Origin: Pyricularia pennisetigena
Lineage: Eukaryota > Ascomycota > Sordariomycetes > Magnaporthales > Pyriculariaceae
Reading direction: 5' to 3'
NCBI RefSeq assembly: GCF_004337985.1
Contig: NW_021940919.1
Span: forward strand, 1,709,874 to 1,773,873
Length of the DNA: 64,000 nt
A program made the translations under genes and the position numbers. This document shows, piece by piece, positions 22,300 to 34,479 of this stretch (positions are counted from its first letter, which is position 1; every line of letters starts with the position of its first letter). The notes under the pieces were generated by a model. It was not told the DNA's origin. It saw only the letters and a list, made by a program, of their open reading frames with translations, and searched no databases.

Positions 22300-22368
22300 C
22301 AGCACTATTCCACCACGCCGCACCTAGGCTAATGCCTAAACCCCTGTTACCGACCCATATTGTTAACA
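22300..22368 (+). repeat. Copia 2 LTR remnant at a deletion junction
   Basis: RT sequence (TTTTGCCAGCACTAT) runs directly into the LTR tail (ACCACGCCGCACCTAGG). Both parents carry a short CCAC/CACC string at the join, suggesting a microhomology-mediated deletion. Confidence 0.82.
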
Positions 22369-23673
22369 GTATATACATACCGTTATACTAAGTTTTGATG
22401 TATATACCGTATTTTATAACCAGTTAAAGAAGCGAAAAGGCAAAATATATATATTTTCATATATAATTTACAATGGAAACTCGTTTATTTTGCCAATATT
22501 AACGATAATGAAACCAAGATTTCAGGGATTGGATTATGTATAAAAGCGGGCGTCCATGTCCAATCTTATTTTTGATACCGGTTTTCATTATTCTCTTATT
22601 GAAAAAATGATAAATTTGTGTTATTTATCTATTTTTTGCTTTATTTAACTAATTTTATATTTTTTTGTTTTGCAACCAGTTTTGTAGCTTCTTGCACAAT
22701 GGGGGGTGGCATACGTATATATAATATAATGCTTCAATTTGGTATGTATGTTTGGTTGTGTAGGCCGTTAGATAAGTGGATAAGTAAAGTATATACAATT
22801 TTGTATAAAGTTTAGAATCGAAAGGTGTTTATATTTTTACCAATTTTTACGATAACAAAGCCAAAGCTTCAGACAGTTGATAACGTATGCAGACAAGCGT
22901 CATCATGAGATCCGCTTTATGAAAGCCGACTTTTTTATTTTTTTAAATAAAAAATGCTAAATTTCTGTTATTCTTCGATATTTTGCGTTATTTAATGAAA
23001 CAAGATTTGCAGAAAAAAGTTTAGTAGCAAACATAAGTAAATCCATATACGAATAGTTACGTCATTTTTCTTTTCGATTTTACTATTAGTTGCGTAAATT
23101 ATTCAGTTTTTTTACAAATTCTCAATTAAAATTAGAACTTTGGTGGAACTTTTTATTCCAAACGATAATTGTATGTATTTTAAGGTCCTAAATCCGTTAT
23201 AATATAAATATTATAGTCCAAATTTAATTTATATTATATACCCTGACTCAAGCTAATAATCAAATATAATAAAAGAATACAAACTCTAGTAATTATTGGA
23301 ATATCTTTTCAAATAGAATGCGTACCTAAACGCGGCTTTCAATTAAAGAATGCCCAAGATCCAACTAATCCAACGCGGGTAATGTTATATTTAAATGATT
23401 TTTATTTAATCTTTTATTCAAATATCCAATTGCATACCGTGGTTACATTGTTTTTTTCTATTGTAGTGCGAATACAGTGTATATACCCGCTATAAACGGC
23501 GAAATACGACAAATTATTCTACCATTTAGGAAATGGTTATTAACGGTATTGCAGCATTAGGTATATCATCAATGGTACCGTTATAAACGGCGAAATGCGA
23601 CAAATTGTCCTCAGGCTAGAACGAGCGCGATTTTCTTGGCCAATGCAATTGGTCGAAAAACCATGAGGCTAAA
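22369..23673. mobile_element. Z2: left-truncated Z element
   Basis: It starts against the Copia 2 LTR end. It contains two internal units related to those of Z6 (the second starting TGCACAATGGGGGG near 22693), then a spacer, then the right TIR beginning CCGTTATAAACGGCGAAATG near 23579. That TIR is cut off by Z3 after AACCATGAGGCTAAAAGG. No coding capacity is visible; the small ORFs have no recognisable content. Confidence 0.78.
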
Positions 23674-25050
23674 AGGTAGTCTTAGGACTCATCCCTGAAG
23701 CCCAGAGCTCCACAATTGATCCATTTCGTGGCTCAATTGCGGCTTTGCAATGTATTCGTGGGTCCATCCAAAAGACGCTCTGGTTCCGGTCTAAGGACAA
23801 CTTGTCGATTTTCGCCGCTTATGGCGGTATTTTCGTTAATTCGGCGACCAAGACTCCGTTATAAAAAAAATGAATAAAAATCGTAAAACAAGCGGTTCGC
23901 ACGATGAAGATAGCATATAGTACCGCTATTAACAACAATTTAATGTATATTTTTATATATATAATTGGGCGAATTTGCTAGGCTATGCCCTTAATCCGTG
24001 TATGGCGGTATGAATTTTTCGATTTTATTTCGATTTTCGATTTGTTTTTATATTATCTTTATTTTTTTACCAAATTTCAAACTTTTTGCACGTGGGCAGT
24101 GATTTACGTATAAATAACGGTATATCGAGCCTAAGTATATATACCTGATTATATAAGCCGTTAAATAAACAAACAGGTGAGGTATATACAATTTTATATA
24201 TATTTTACAATCGAAACACTTTTATATTTTTACCGATTTTGACGAGAATAACACTAAAATCTCAGGGATGGATGACGTAAAAATACTACCATCCGCGTGA
24301 GATTGTTCTTTATTATTAGGTCTTATAATGTTTTCTTTAAAAGAAATGGTAAAATTGTTTTGTTTCCAAATTTTTTGTTTTGTTTAATAAAATAAAATTG
24401 GTAAACAAAACGTTAAATAATATTCATAACATAGTTTAATACAGCTGTTATGTTGAAGCTTTCCTCATTTTACGCAAAATTGGGCGAATCATTGCTTTTT
24501 TCAAAAAATTGTTCATTGAGATAAAAATATTGATAAAATATTCATCTTAAGTGGCAATTGCGTGCACTCTACACGGGTACGTTAAAGCAAAAGCCCTGTT
24601 TATAAAAATATATGGTATTTAGATAAAATATCACGATTTGAAATAAGAAATTAAATGTAATAATATCTATTAAAAATAAAAAAATATAATTAATATCTAA
24701 ATATTCATATGACTAGAAAAGCTATACTAACGCTTCCTGCGTCAGAAAAGCGTCAAATGATCATATATTGCAACGCAGGTTACGCCATATTTTTACGATT
24801 TGTATTTATTTATTTGTTTAAATATTCAATTATATAAAGTGGTTATACTATTATTATTGCGTATGCAGTGCATGCACCGTGCGAACACCTTCCAAATACC
24901 CGCCATGAGCGGGGAAAATCAACAAATTGTCCTCAGACCTGAACCAGAGCGTTCTTTGGATGGACCCACAGGTACATTGTAAAGCCGCAATTGAGCCACG
25001 AAGTGGGCTAATTGTGGAGCTCTGGGTTTCAGGGATGAGCCGTGAGACTA
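23674..25050. mobile_element. Z3: complete non-autonomous element with long TIRs
   Basis: 1,377 bp with inverted termini of about 160 bp. The left end starts TAGTCTTAGGACTCATCCCTG. The right end, read in reverse, starts TAGTCTCACGGCTCATCCCTG, and similarity continues through the GCGGCTTTGCAATG and GTCCATCCAAA blocks to GCCGCTTATGGCGG. One internal ~347 bp unit starts at TGCACGTGGG (24087). Flanks CTAAAAGG and GTACAAGG resemble an imperfect 8 bp duplication. No transposase is present. Confidence 0.82.
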
Positions 25051-25055
25051 GTACA

Positions 25056-25225
25056 AGGTTAGCTCCACTCGCTGACCTCTGAATCGCAATTCCTATATTA
25101 TAAAATAAACGGATAATTTGATAACCCCGATATCCCCACTTCGGTGCTTTATATTCTGGATTATAAATAGATAAGAGCGGACCCATTACATGCCAAATAC
25201 TGCATATGACCAACATTAATAAAAA
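25056..25225 (-). repeat. Diverged fragment of copia LTR (reverse)
   Basis: AGCTCCACTCGCTGAC, CCCCACTTCGGTGCTTTATA and GGACCCATTACATGC match the start half of the copia LTR in reverse (compare 53855-54005). It is more diverged than the other copies and lies between the outer end of Z3 and the truncated side of Z4. Confidence 0.8.
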
Positions 25226-25269
25226 CAAAAAACACTTAAATATAATTATTGCATAAGAATCTCGTATAT

Positions 25270-26019
25270 AATTATTTTTGAATTTTCTGTTTACGAATTT
25301 TGTTAAATGAAAAGAAAAATAAAAAATAGTCCAAAGTTACCATTGTTCTATATACGAAAATAATTAAACCAAATAGTACCAATCGGAATTTATTCCCACG
25401 CTTACTTTCATACGTTATACAATCTCTGATACTTTGGTTTTATTAACTTTAAAATTTGACAAAATATAAAAGCGTTCAGATTATGTATGTTATATAATAT
25501 ATGTAGTTTACCTAACCCGTTTATTTCACGGCTTATAAAATCCGGTATTAATACGAAAATTATACCTATCGCTATTTATACGTATACCACCCCCACCTGC
25601 AAAACCTTTGAAATTCGGTCAAAAAAACCAAAATTATATTAAAACAAATCGAAAATGGATCAAAGATCGAAGAAATTGTCCCCCGATAAGCGAAACAAGG
25701 CCGGCGGGTATCCGATTCAGCCGTTATCATAGATAGAAATATAAATCTAATCGCTGTTCATAGTCCTATTAAAACGTGTTTTCAACACATAAACCATATA
25801 TTTTTACGATTTGTATTTATAGTTTTTATTACGGAGTCTTCGTCGGCGAATAGAGGGAAACGCCGCCATAAGCGGTGAAATTCGACAAATCATCCTCGGA
25901 CTACAGTAAAAGAAACGCGACGTTGGGTGGAGTTGACCCACAGGTACATCCAACGCCGCAATAAACCCACGAAGTGGTTTAATTGCGAAGCGTTCGTTCA
26001 AGGATAAGCCCTGAGACTA
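25270..26019. mobile_element. Z4: truncated Z element, inverted relative to Z3
   Basis: The reverse complement matches Z3: an internal unit (about 25430-25595), a CGAAAATCG-type spacer near 25650, the GGAGTCTTCGTCGGCG subterminal block near 25841, and a TIR ending CCCTGAGACTA at 26019. The other TIR is missing. Confidence 0.75.
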
Positions 26020-26382
26020 TAATTAGTTATCAGCTAGGCAAACTTAGTTTTTTCGGCATTACCGTCAACGATTGCTCTTTAAAATAATTTCACAAATAAA
26101 ATGCTTCTATTTTTTAACAATCCCATTTTTTGACATTCCTGTTTATGTTATTAACAACGTTTGGCTCCTCATTTTTGCTCAAATGTTAATATAAACCCTT
26201 ACTCGCTCGTACTTTACTGGAATTCCATAGGACAAACCTTTCTATAATGTATTCCGCCTTTATTTTTGATGTATTATTTACTGCTTTTTCTCAAATTAAG
26301 ATATTTCTTCCTCTTTTATGGCTCTTTTATTCAAGGCGTAAAACGTTGAATTTTGAACATTTTTACTTTCAATATAAAAGAA
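26020..26382 (+). other. Upstream region of the small secreted-protein ORF
   Basis: About 360 bp without repeat similarity and with ordinary CpA content. It has pyrimidine-rich tracts (TTTCTTCCTCTTTT near 26303) and a TATAAT-like string near 26241, but no certain promoter element. It plausibly holds the promoter of the downstream ORF. Confidence 0.4.
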
Positions 26383-26808
26383 ATGATGCGTTTTTTCACA
26401 ATTTTCGCCACCAGCGTTACGGTCGTGCCTATGGTATTAGCTGGTTCCGCGATTAATCCACGTGCTTATCAGGCAAAAGCCCCTCCGCCAGATAGAATAA
26501 TTCTAAAACAGCCTTTGGAATGTTGGATAGCAGTCTTTGACGGAACTCCATCGAACATAGTCCTAGAAGTACCGGACAGCATTCAACCTGGCGGCATTGT
26601 CGAATTCGAACATTTGGGGTATAAATTTTCTGTTAAGGCTCGGGAAGAAACTGGCCGTGCGGAATTCACTGGATTGGGGGTTGCACCGCCAGGTTATGGG
26701 GTTATGGGGGGTTTCGTTTTGGCAGGCAGTCCATACAAAAAAAGCCGAAACCGAGAAGATGATAATATAAATTATGGAAGATCTGCCAAAATCCAAAAAC
26801 AGTTTTAA
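26383..26808 (+). CDS. Candidate small secreted protein (141 aa)
   Basis: An intact ORF without introns, starting at tandem ATGs (26383 and 26386); the in-frame TTG further upstream is not a normal start. Residues 1-20 form a signal peptide (basic MMR, hydrophobic FFTIFATSVTVV, then PMVLA with cleavage likely after Ala20). The mature part of about 120 residues has one Cys, an alternating hydrophobic pattern (SNIVLEVPD, GIVEFEHLGYKFSVKA) suggesting beta strands, a GLGVAPPGYGVMGG turn, and a basic Arg/Lys/Asn-rich end. There is no transmembrane segment after the signal and no family I recognise. Small secreted proteins in repeat-rich blocks are often effectors of plant-associated fungi, but that role is inference. 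The stop lies just before a GC-rich transposon-like tract, so the C-terminus may have been altered. Confidence 0.6.
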   Translation: MMRFFTIFATSVTVVPMVLAGSAINPRAYQAKAPPPDRIILKQPLECWIAVFDGTPSNIVLEVPDSIQPGGIVEFEHLGYKFSVKAREETGRAEFTGLGVAPPGYGVMGGFVLAGSPYKKSRNREDDNINYGRSAKIQKQF

Positions 26809-26810
26809 CC

Positions 26811-26935
26811 CAGCCCGGCCCGCTAACCCGTGGGTTGTTGGTTGTGGGCCGTAATAATTTACGGGTTTTGTAACGGGTCAATAGGGGGCCGCGGGCGGGC
26901 GGTTTTAACCCGAATTGGGTAGCCCGCGGGTCTTT
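26811..26935. repeat. GC-rich tract resembling an hAT-type terminus
   Basis: CAGCCCGGCCCGCTAACCCG at the start and GGGTAGCCCGCGGGTC at the end are partly inverted copies (GACCCGCGGGCTACCC in reverse). Strings of CCCG/CGGG like these occur at the ends of some hAT elements and their MITEs. It stands out against the AT-rich surroundings. No transposase is nearby. Confidence 0.4.
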
Positions 26936-27414
26936 GTTTTGTGGCGAATGAAAAATAAGAACTATGTAAAAAAACGGTGTTCTCGAAATTTGGATAAAAT
27001 GTAGTAAATAAAATATGTTCATCCGTATAATTATTTGGAAGCCAATATTTAAATTAGAACTAAGGTAGTATATTGTAAAAAAGATTTCAATTATTCTTCA
27101 TACAATTTTGTTTTGATTTATTGTTTTATTTATCGCACCTTTTAACCAGTAATAAGAGATTTTACTTGTAAAGATATCCATCCTCCGCCCCGAACAGTAC
27201 CAATCACTGGTATACGAAATTTTAATATATAAAGGTTATATTTTTTTAAACACGGCCAGTTTTATGAAATATAGTTGGGGGAATATGAATTACCTGTTCC
27301 AGTAAAACTTATTATCGAATTTCCAAATTAAATACTTATGTATTTGCGGTTTTTAACATTAAATAATAAAATGTTTTTATTACCTACAAATCTCTGTTTT
27401 ACCACATTCAAATA
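26936..27414. other. AT-rich region without recognised features
   Basis: About 480 bp downstream of the GC-rich tract. I see no coding region, LTR or Z similarity here. It may hold the 3' flank of the secreted-protein gene. Confidence 0.4.
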
Positions 27415-27600
27415 TAATTTCAGTGCTTAAATCAAGCCTTTAAGTGGGCCGAGCCCTTTCTATACTTTTTAACCACGTAGCGTTTCGGCCAATTATATGG
27501 TCCGAAAAAATCGCGCTCGTTTTAGTCTGAGGAGAGTTTGTGCCATTTCGCCGCTCGTGGCAGGTATTTACATTATATTCGCATTTTAGCAGCTAAAAAC
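27415..27600. repeat. Z5: left terminal repeat of a Z element
   Basis: TTTCAGTGCTTAAATCAAGC, then TTTCGGCCAATTATATGGTC, ATCGCGCTCGTTTTAGTCTG and CATTTCGCCGCTCGTGGC follow the reverse of the Z1/Z6 right TIR with substitutions. A matching opposite end was not found. Confidence 0.72.
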
Positions 27601-28270
27601 GACTGTATCACCACTATATCCGATCAAATATTTGAGTAAAAAAGTAAAGGAAAATCGTGAAAGTATAGATAGGGTAATTTGCGTTACGTCGTTCGAATTC
27701 TTCCTATTCATTTGACTAACAAACCGTTATTATAGCTATTTCAGTTGTTCAGATGTATCAATATTCAATATAATGTTATTTATATTTTTTGATTTTACTT
27801 GGATCATTATTAATAATTATTGTTAATAGTAAAAGCAGAGTAGGATATTTTAAAATATATATTTTCACTACGTAAACGGTTTAAATTGAATGCAGTTATC
27901 GTTTCAAACAAATATGTTATTTGTTGGAATAAAGGGAATCGCGGTCAAATCAACAATAGAGCGATAATTTACGTGTAATGTTGCCCAGGCCAATTGCACG
28001 TGACTCACCCGCCCAGTTGCGGATCTAAGACGGAAGGACGTTCAGAAGCTCACCTCTAAACAGTTTCGTAAAAGACACAATCAATATATCTTTATATTCG
28101 TATAACAACGCTCTGATAATCGATCGACATTACGAAACACCTATTAACATTATTTAATATTATTTAGGTGATACAGAAAAGCAAAAAAAGGGATTAAACG
28201 TTACTACCGTTATTTTATAAATTCTTAGGACTAATAGGATATCCTAGGCAAAGTTTGAAAAAGCCGTCCT
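27601..28270. other. AT-rich region, no recognised gene
   Basis: About 670 bp, perhaps partly internal Z5 sequence. It ends at GTCCT (28266-28270), the left target copy of Gypsy A2. No ORF of substance. Confidence 0.4.
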
Positions 28271-28460
28271 TGTTATAGGGTAAACCAACGGCCTAGGGAC
28301 CGTTAAATATCCTTATTGGTATTATTACTAACATTGGGGGGGAAAAGGAAGGAAAAGGTGTGTGTCCAGGTCGTGGTAATATCCTTCCCTTTATATATTA
28401 TCCCTAACCCGCTTTTATATTTTATTACGTAATACATGTTTTAGGCACGAATCCGGAATA
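28271..28460 (-). repeat. 3' LTR of Gypsy A2 (at left end)
   Basis: 190 bp; it starts TGTTATAGGGTAAACC, the reverse of the A1 LTR end, and ends CGAATCCGGAATA. The last bases differ from A1 by more than C/T changes. Confidence 0.9.
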
Positions 28461-28599
28461 TAACCCGCATTCGCCCGTTTTTTACTAGGTATAGTCCCCA
28501 TTTGGAAGTATAGGGATAATATAATAAGCGCGTACCTTTTTCCTAATACTTATCCCGTTATCATCGCGGTTCCAATATAATATATTTTGGGCGTCGGTA

Positions 28600-28890
28600 T
28601 TTATTATAACCCACCCTTCCATTATTTTGGACGGTGTAAATCCGGAATCGGGTTTTACCCGTTCATTTTTAACCGCGGTTATATCGCGGGTTTTTTATCC
28701 TATTATCCATTTGCGGGCGGTTATCGCGGTTTACCTTCCCTTTATTTTGGGCGGTATAAATCCGTAATTAAATTTTACCCTCCTGCTTTTGGTTATGGTG
28801 GTGTCGTGGTTTTTTTATCGTATTTACCGTTTACGGGTAATTGTCGCGGTCTACTTTCCTTTTATTTTGGGCGGTATAGGTTTATTTATT
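28600..28890. repeat. 120 bp tandem repeat in Gypsy A2 (about 2.5 units)
   Basis: ATTTTGG(A/G)CGGT starts near 28624, 28744 and 28864, a 120 bp spacing. It is homologous in reverse to 6996-7495 in A1, with fewer units. Confidence 0.88.
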
Positions 28891-29299
28891 TATTAGCATA
28901 GTTTATTTCCCGTAATAATTGCGGTTTTTATTTTTCGCATTTTTCCCGCGTTATCGTCCTGGTCCCTTTTATTTTCCTTTTTTTTTCGACCAAAACTTTT
29001 TTTATATTTTTATTTTTTTTTCGTCGCCGTCTCCTCCTTTTTTCGCCATTTTATCGATTTTTTCCCGTTTTTTCCTCGCCTTAATTTCCCGTTCGTACTA
29101 CCTTTATTTCGTCCATTTTCGTTTCCTATTCGTTCCTATTTATTATTTATATCGTTATTTATCGTTACCAATTCGCCGTTACCATATCCCGGGCCTTTAT
29201 TTCCTTAATCGCGTCGCAAATAGCGCCTGGATAAACCAATACCGGTAGTGGAAATGGCTGGCCTCCCCACCGTGGTGGTTAATTGCCTTCGTCGTACAA

Positions 29300-30441
29300 C
29301 GAAAATAATCGCCCATTCATAAATTGTATCGATTAAATACCGATTGGGTAATATCGCTAGTTTATACTCGCAACGTGTTTGTCGCGTTATCGGTACTGTA
29401 GAATTTTAGGGTAATTTAAATAACAGCGAATATACGGTTCCGGAAAATATATTTATTTTTTGCGTCTTTTGCGTAAAAGCGTTTAAAATAAATGGGGTTT
29501 GGGAATATGGTCCTGCCGCCGACGGTATTTATTATTAACGATATGACGATATTAAAAAATCGCATCATTATTATAGCGAGGCCGCCTACGCTTGTAACCA
29601 TATTTTTCGCCGCCGTTTACGAAAATTAAAAACCACGACTTATAATAGTTATTATATTTTCCAACTTTTAATTAGGGGTATTATCGTGGATAAACTTTTT
29701 TTTGGTAAAGACGCTGTTTTATTTCGAAATTCTTTTACCGCGTATACCAATTAAGTCCGCCTTTATTAGGACGTATAAAATAAAATAACCAATTCCGGGG
29801 CCGTAACGACCTTTATTAAAACCATTATTTTTGCTATTATATCCAATATTCCCAACCGCAACGGCGGTAATTGTAACCGTTAATTGGTCTAAACTTTCGT
29901 ACGCGGTTTTACTTACCTGGAAATGCGTTTCGCTCCTTTGGTATACAATTGTTTGAATAACGTTATTAACTTTTAAATTTTTTAAAAACGCAATACGTCG
30001 CGTTATAAGGAAAATTTGCAAAAAACGCGCCGAAATAATAATATTTTCGCTATTTTAACTACCGTTTTGGTTTTTACCCCCGCTGTTTTTATACGCCAAT
30101 TTCGTCCCGCGTATTCCCCGCGCCTTTTCGCCTTTACTCTACCAGGTTTCGTCGTCGTTTCCAAATTCTTTTTTCACGTTACCCAATTATCCCCCGTTTT
30201 GCTCGTACCTCGACCCGGTATATATTTGGTTTTTCGCGCCCCCTCGCCCCTACCTCGTCGCGCCTTTATACTTTTGGTCGTAACAAAAATAAAAACCCGT
30301 TTTTTAAAAGGTCCCGTCGTAAACCTTTTTCAATTAAAGGTATTATACGTGGTCGTACCGCCCTATTGCGGGAAATTAACCAATTCTTTAAACAATGAGA
30401 ATTTCCGATTTCCGAGAACAACGCGGAAAATAATAAACTAA
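29300..30441 (+). pseudogene. Antisense ORF of Gypsy A2, unknown function
   Basis: It lies on the opposite strand to this copy's gag-pol. It matches the A1 antisense frame: SIKYRLGNIASLYSQR near 29332, NNSEYTVPENIFIFCVFC near 29422, GVWEYGPAADGIYY near 29497, then IRQFRPAYSPRLF near 30091. The last open part, 30016-30441, is 141 codons in this frame; its first listed codon is TTG, so the true start lies upstream or was lost. A few stops interrupt 29400-29960. Function unknown. Confidence 0.5.
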
Positions 30442-30849
30442 AAAAGGAATATATTAAAATAAAAAAGGGAAATAAAAAGGAGGGAAACCTAAATAATAAA
30501 TCGGAAACGTATAATTCGGCTTTTAATTAGTATTTTATCGTCGCGCAAAATTATCGCCTCGCATTATATATAATAATTTAATTTGAAAATTAAGTGGGTG
30601 GGATGCGGTTACGCCGCCCCAAAAATAAACGCAATTTGCGTAATCGTCGGTTTATTTTTGCTGCTTTTCGCCCCGGGAAAAAATTTAATTTTGCGTATTT
30701 TTTATCGTACAATTGGTTAAATTTATATTTATTTTAGATTTACCGCGTCGTTATTTTACCGGGGAATTGTCGGTTTTTTCATAAACTATAACAAATCTTT
30801 GATTTGGTTAATTATTCAATTATTAACGTTGTTTTAATATCCAGCTATT

Positions 30850-33800
30850 ATTCGTTTGGACCTGTTTTTATTTTATTTAGAATTTATCCAATATCCGTAT
30901 TTTTTTCACGGTTATTAAGTTTTCACACGAAAATTTGTCGTATTTTTTCCGTTTTACCAAAATTTTACGTTTGCGCTTTTTTCCTGTTACGTTTTTCGCG
31001 GCCAGGGTTTCCTCCATTATTTATTTTTCCGCGGTTTCGTTGTCGAAAAATAATAAAATTAATAACGGGCTGGGTTTAATATCGGTACGTATTTGGGACG
31101 GTAATAGGTCGTCCGCGGTTTTTTCGATTAATTTTACGTAAAAAAAGGGGTAGATGTTTTTCGGGACGTTTAACGTAACCGTTAATGGTATAAAAATCGT
31201 TATAATTATATATTTATTCGCTATAAAACTAAGTTTTTTATCCGGGCCGTTAATATTAACGTTTCGCAAATTAAAAAAATTTTATCCCCTATTTTAAAAC
31301 GTTCCGCAGGTTTCCGTGTTTTATTTACGTCTATTTTTGGCGTCATTATATACAAATTATAACGGCGTGGGCCAGGTTTATACCGTTTTTAAAATATTGT
31401 AAAAACAACCTCGCGCGGTTTTTGGGCGTAAAACCCGGCCCTCCATTTGTTTATATTACCGGGACCGCGTTTATTTCCTAATTTAATAATAACCTGTTAG
31501 GATTAATACCCGTAATTAACGAATTTTTATTGTTTAACGCTCATTAAACGGCGGGTTAATATCCGGGTTAATTTATTTGGTTATATATTACGAAAACTTT
31601 TAAGTAATGCTGCATTTCCTAATTAATACGGTCCGTACCCTTATCCGCTCTAAGGTGGTAAAATGTCGATAATAATTGTAAAAGTCCTATTTATCGGCAC
31701 AATTCCAACCAAAAACCTTTTACCCAATTTTACCCCCAGTCCGATATAATCGCGTTAAAAAACCTTTAAACCATTACCAAATAAAAACGAATTTTGCGGT
31801 GCAAATTTCGGCTTTTATTGAATTTATTGCTTTTAATTGGATATATTTGGAAAACTTGTTAATTATAATTATTATATAACGCGGCGTATCCGTATCGCTG
31901 CCTGGGTAATCCGTTATAATATCGATGGAAATTTGTTTCCAAAACCTGTCCGGTATTAGTAAAAGTTATAACAGTTTTTATATGCGTAATTTCGATGCTT
32001 TTATCCAGCGGTAAATATCGCAATTGCGTATAAATCGTTGGACATATTCGGTTATCCCGTCCCAATGGTAATTCCGGGCCAAAATCCTAAATATAATATT
32101 TTTACGGTAATAATTAATTATTAGGGCTTCGTGGGTCCGTTGTAAAATTACCGTGGTAAAGGGTTCCTAATTGGGTAAATAAAAGCGGTTTTTACATAAT
32201 AGCATACCGGAAACGTCTATTAAATAATCCGTTATTTATATTATCGTTTCGGTTTCGGGTGTTAATCGTTTTATATACTGTTAAACCGCGTTACGTTTAT
32301 AAACGTATAGCGGGCTTTTTTCCATTACCTCGTTCCAAAATCCTGTTATATAAAATTGCTGGAAAACAAATATTCCTTCCGGGACCGCCGGCAATATAGT
32401 TTGTGGTAATATTTGAAAAATACCGATTATGGGTGTACCGGGTATTGGGCGTAATATTATCGTTTTTTTTCCTCGTTGATTTCGTCCTGCTTTCGTTTTA
32501 ATAGCGCGCCGGGGATTATCGCCTATTTTTTGAATCGGTATTTTAAAATGTAATTAAATTTGGATAATATTTTCATTTACTGCATTTATCGTTCTGATAT
32601 TACCTTCGGCTTTATAAAATATTCGAATATTCTATAATCCGTAAATAAAGTTTAAAAAAACGGATATTGCGTAACTCCGTTTCCCATATCTGCAAACAAT
32701 GGACGATCGCAAATAATTTTTTATCGTAAATAATATAATTGCGCTGGGCCGTCGTTAATTTAACGGAATAAAATATTACCGGTTTTTATAGCCCATTTTT
32801 CCTTTTTTATACTAATACCCCCCCGATAATTGCGCCGGAACAATCCGTTTTTATTTTCGTTTCCGTTTCGTTATTCCATTGGGCCAATACCGGCGTTTGC
32901 AAAAATATTTATCTAAATATTTTAATAACGGCGTGCTTTTTTAATATCCATTTAAACGGTATTTCTTTCCTAATAAACCGAAATAAAAACGCCGTTAAAC
33001 CCAAATACCCGTTTATAAAATCCCGGTAAAAATTGGCGAATTTTAGGAAACCGCGCAGTCCTCGTAACCTGGTCGGGGTTTCCCATTCCCGCATCGTGCG
33101 TAATTTTTCCGGATCGGTTTCCACGCTTATATTGGCGTATATAATAAGCCCAAAATATTTAACGGAAATAATTGCGAACGCGTTTTTATCAAAATCCAAA
33201 TTTAAACCCGCTTTTTTTGATTTTCATAAAATGTGGGTAATTTTCCGCCAATAATCCGTTTTAAAACCGGACGTATAAATAAAAATATCGTCCAAATATA
33301 TTAACATATAATCCTCCAATATATTCCCGAAAACGCCGTTAATACATCGTTGGAATGTGGCCGGGGCGCCCGTTAATCCGGACGGATATATTAATTATTC
33401 GAATAATCGGAATTTTGTGCGAAAATTTATAAAATATTTATCCTTTTCGTCCACGCGTAATTTATGGAAAATTGCGCGCACGTTTATTTTAATAAACCAG
33501 TTTTACCCCGGATAAAAAGCGGAATATTTTTCTAATTAATAATAAAAAATACCGGCCTTATATTATATAAGCGTTTAATATTTTATAATTAACGTATAAA
33601 CGCCATCCTCCAAAAATCTCCGAATTATTAGGACCGGGCCGCGGTTAATAACGCGCTTATTCGGATTTATCCTTTATCCATTATATCGATTATTTATCGC
33701 CGTAATTCCAGCAATTAATCGCGCGGTATATAATATAACCGGTCCTATAATAATAGCGGGGATTTACCGTTATTATTCTTTTAAATCCGGATATAATAGT

Positions 33801-34250
33801 CCCATTCGCTTTGATACGGAGGTAAAACCGAAATTTTACCGTCGTTAAATAAATTTTCGAAACCTTTTACTTTTTCGGGTAACGTTCCTGGGGGCCCTGC
33901 GTCGCTTTTATTTACCGCCGACAAAGTTAAAACCCGGGTTATATTTCGTAACAAAACAAAAACGAATTCCATTTGTTCGTTCGTATTTCTTTTTGCTTTT
34001 CGGGCCGTTATTAAAAATACGCTACCTATAATGACCGTAGATTTCCTATTTTTCGGACGCAAAAACAACCTTTGCACAAATAACCCTTTAATGGACCCCA
34101 TTTTTAATTTTCCCTGGTTTGGGCTAAATACTATTTTTCGGTGGGTTATTGAAAAAAATTCCAAAAACAGGTCCTGCGTTAATGCCGGGATTATATAAAA
34201 AAATATCGGCGCAAACCAACCGTTAATATCCACGTTATAACTACCCATTT
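30850..34250 (-). pseudogene. Gypsy A2 pol: protease, RT, RNase H, integrase, chromodomain (degraded)
   Basis: On the minus strand, protease-to-RT sequence covers 34248-33781 (a long open frame with FLITARKAKRNTNEQMEFVF). RT has YLDD at 33298-33287 and VKYFGLIIYANIS near 33160. RNase H lies near 32.5-33 kb and integrase at about 32250-31030, ending in the open frame 31269-31021 (VPKNIYPFFYVKLIEKTADD). The chromodomain follows down to about 30870. Stops occur in every domain. Confidence 0.82.
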
Positions 34251-34479
34251 CCCGTGTATCGGTTCGTATTTATCCCGTTACCTTGCCTAACCGGCGGGCT
34301 GATAATAAGGGGATTTTTATTATTTTTAATTTTTCGGTAGAATTTTTATTTGTTACCGCGTGTTATTCGTACCTTAAATCCATTTATACAATAATAAATT
34401 TCGTTAAACTGGTTGAAACCGGGATAAAAAATGGTTGCCTATTCATTATAATTTATATTTTTTTAAATTACTTTTTCTA

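Larger units (their letters stand above)
19174..22368 (+). mobile_element. Copia 2, truncated at 5' end and internally deleted
   Basis: It begins inside gag against Z1 (TATTTGGACCGAACGCC near 19182, matching Copia 3 near 49855) and runs through protease and integrase to the first part of RT. It then jumps at about 22310 to the last ~58 bp of the LTR, ending TTGTTAACA at 22361-22368. About 2.5 kb of RT, RNase H, 3' noncoding DNA and most of the LTR are missing. Confidence 0.88.

Noticed and set aside
26247..26456. ORF overlapping the 5' end of the secreted-protein ORF
   Set aside because: It is in another frame, lacks a domain and reads through the upstream noncoding region. The signal-peptide frame at 26383 is the better call.
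26563..27022. Minus-strand ORFs overlapping the secreted-protein ORF
   Set aside because: They are complements of the better-supported plus-strand ORF and of the GC-rich tract.
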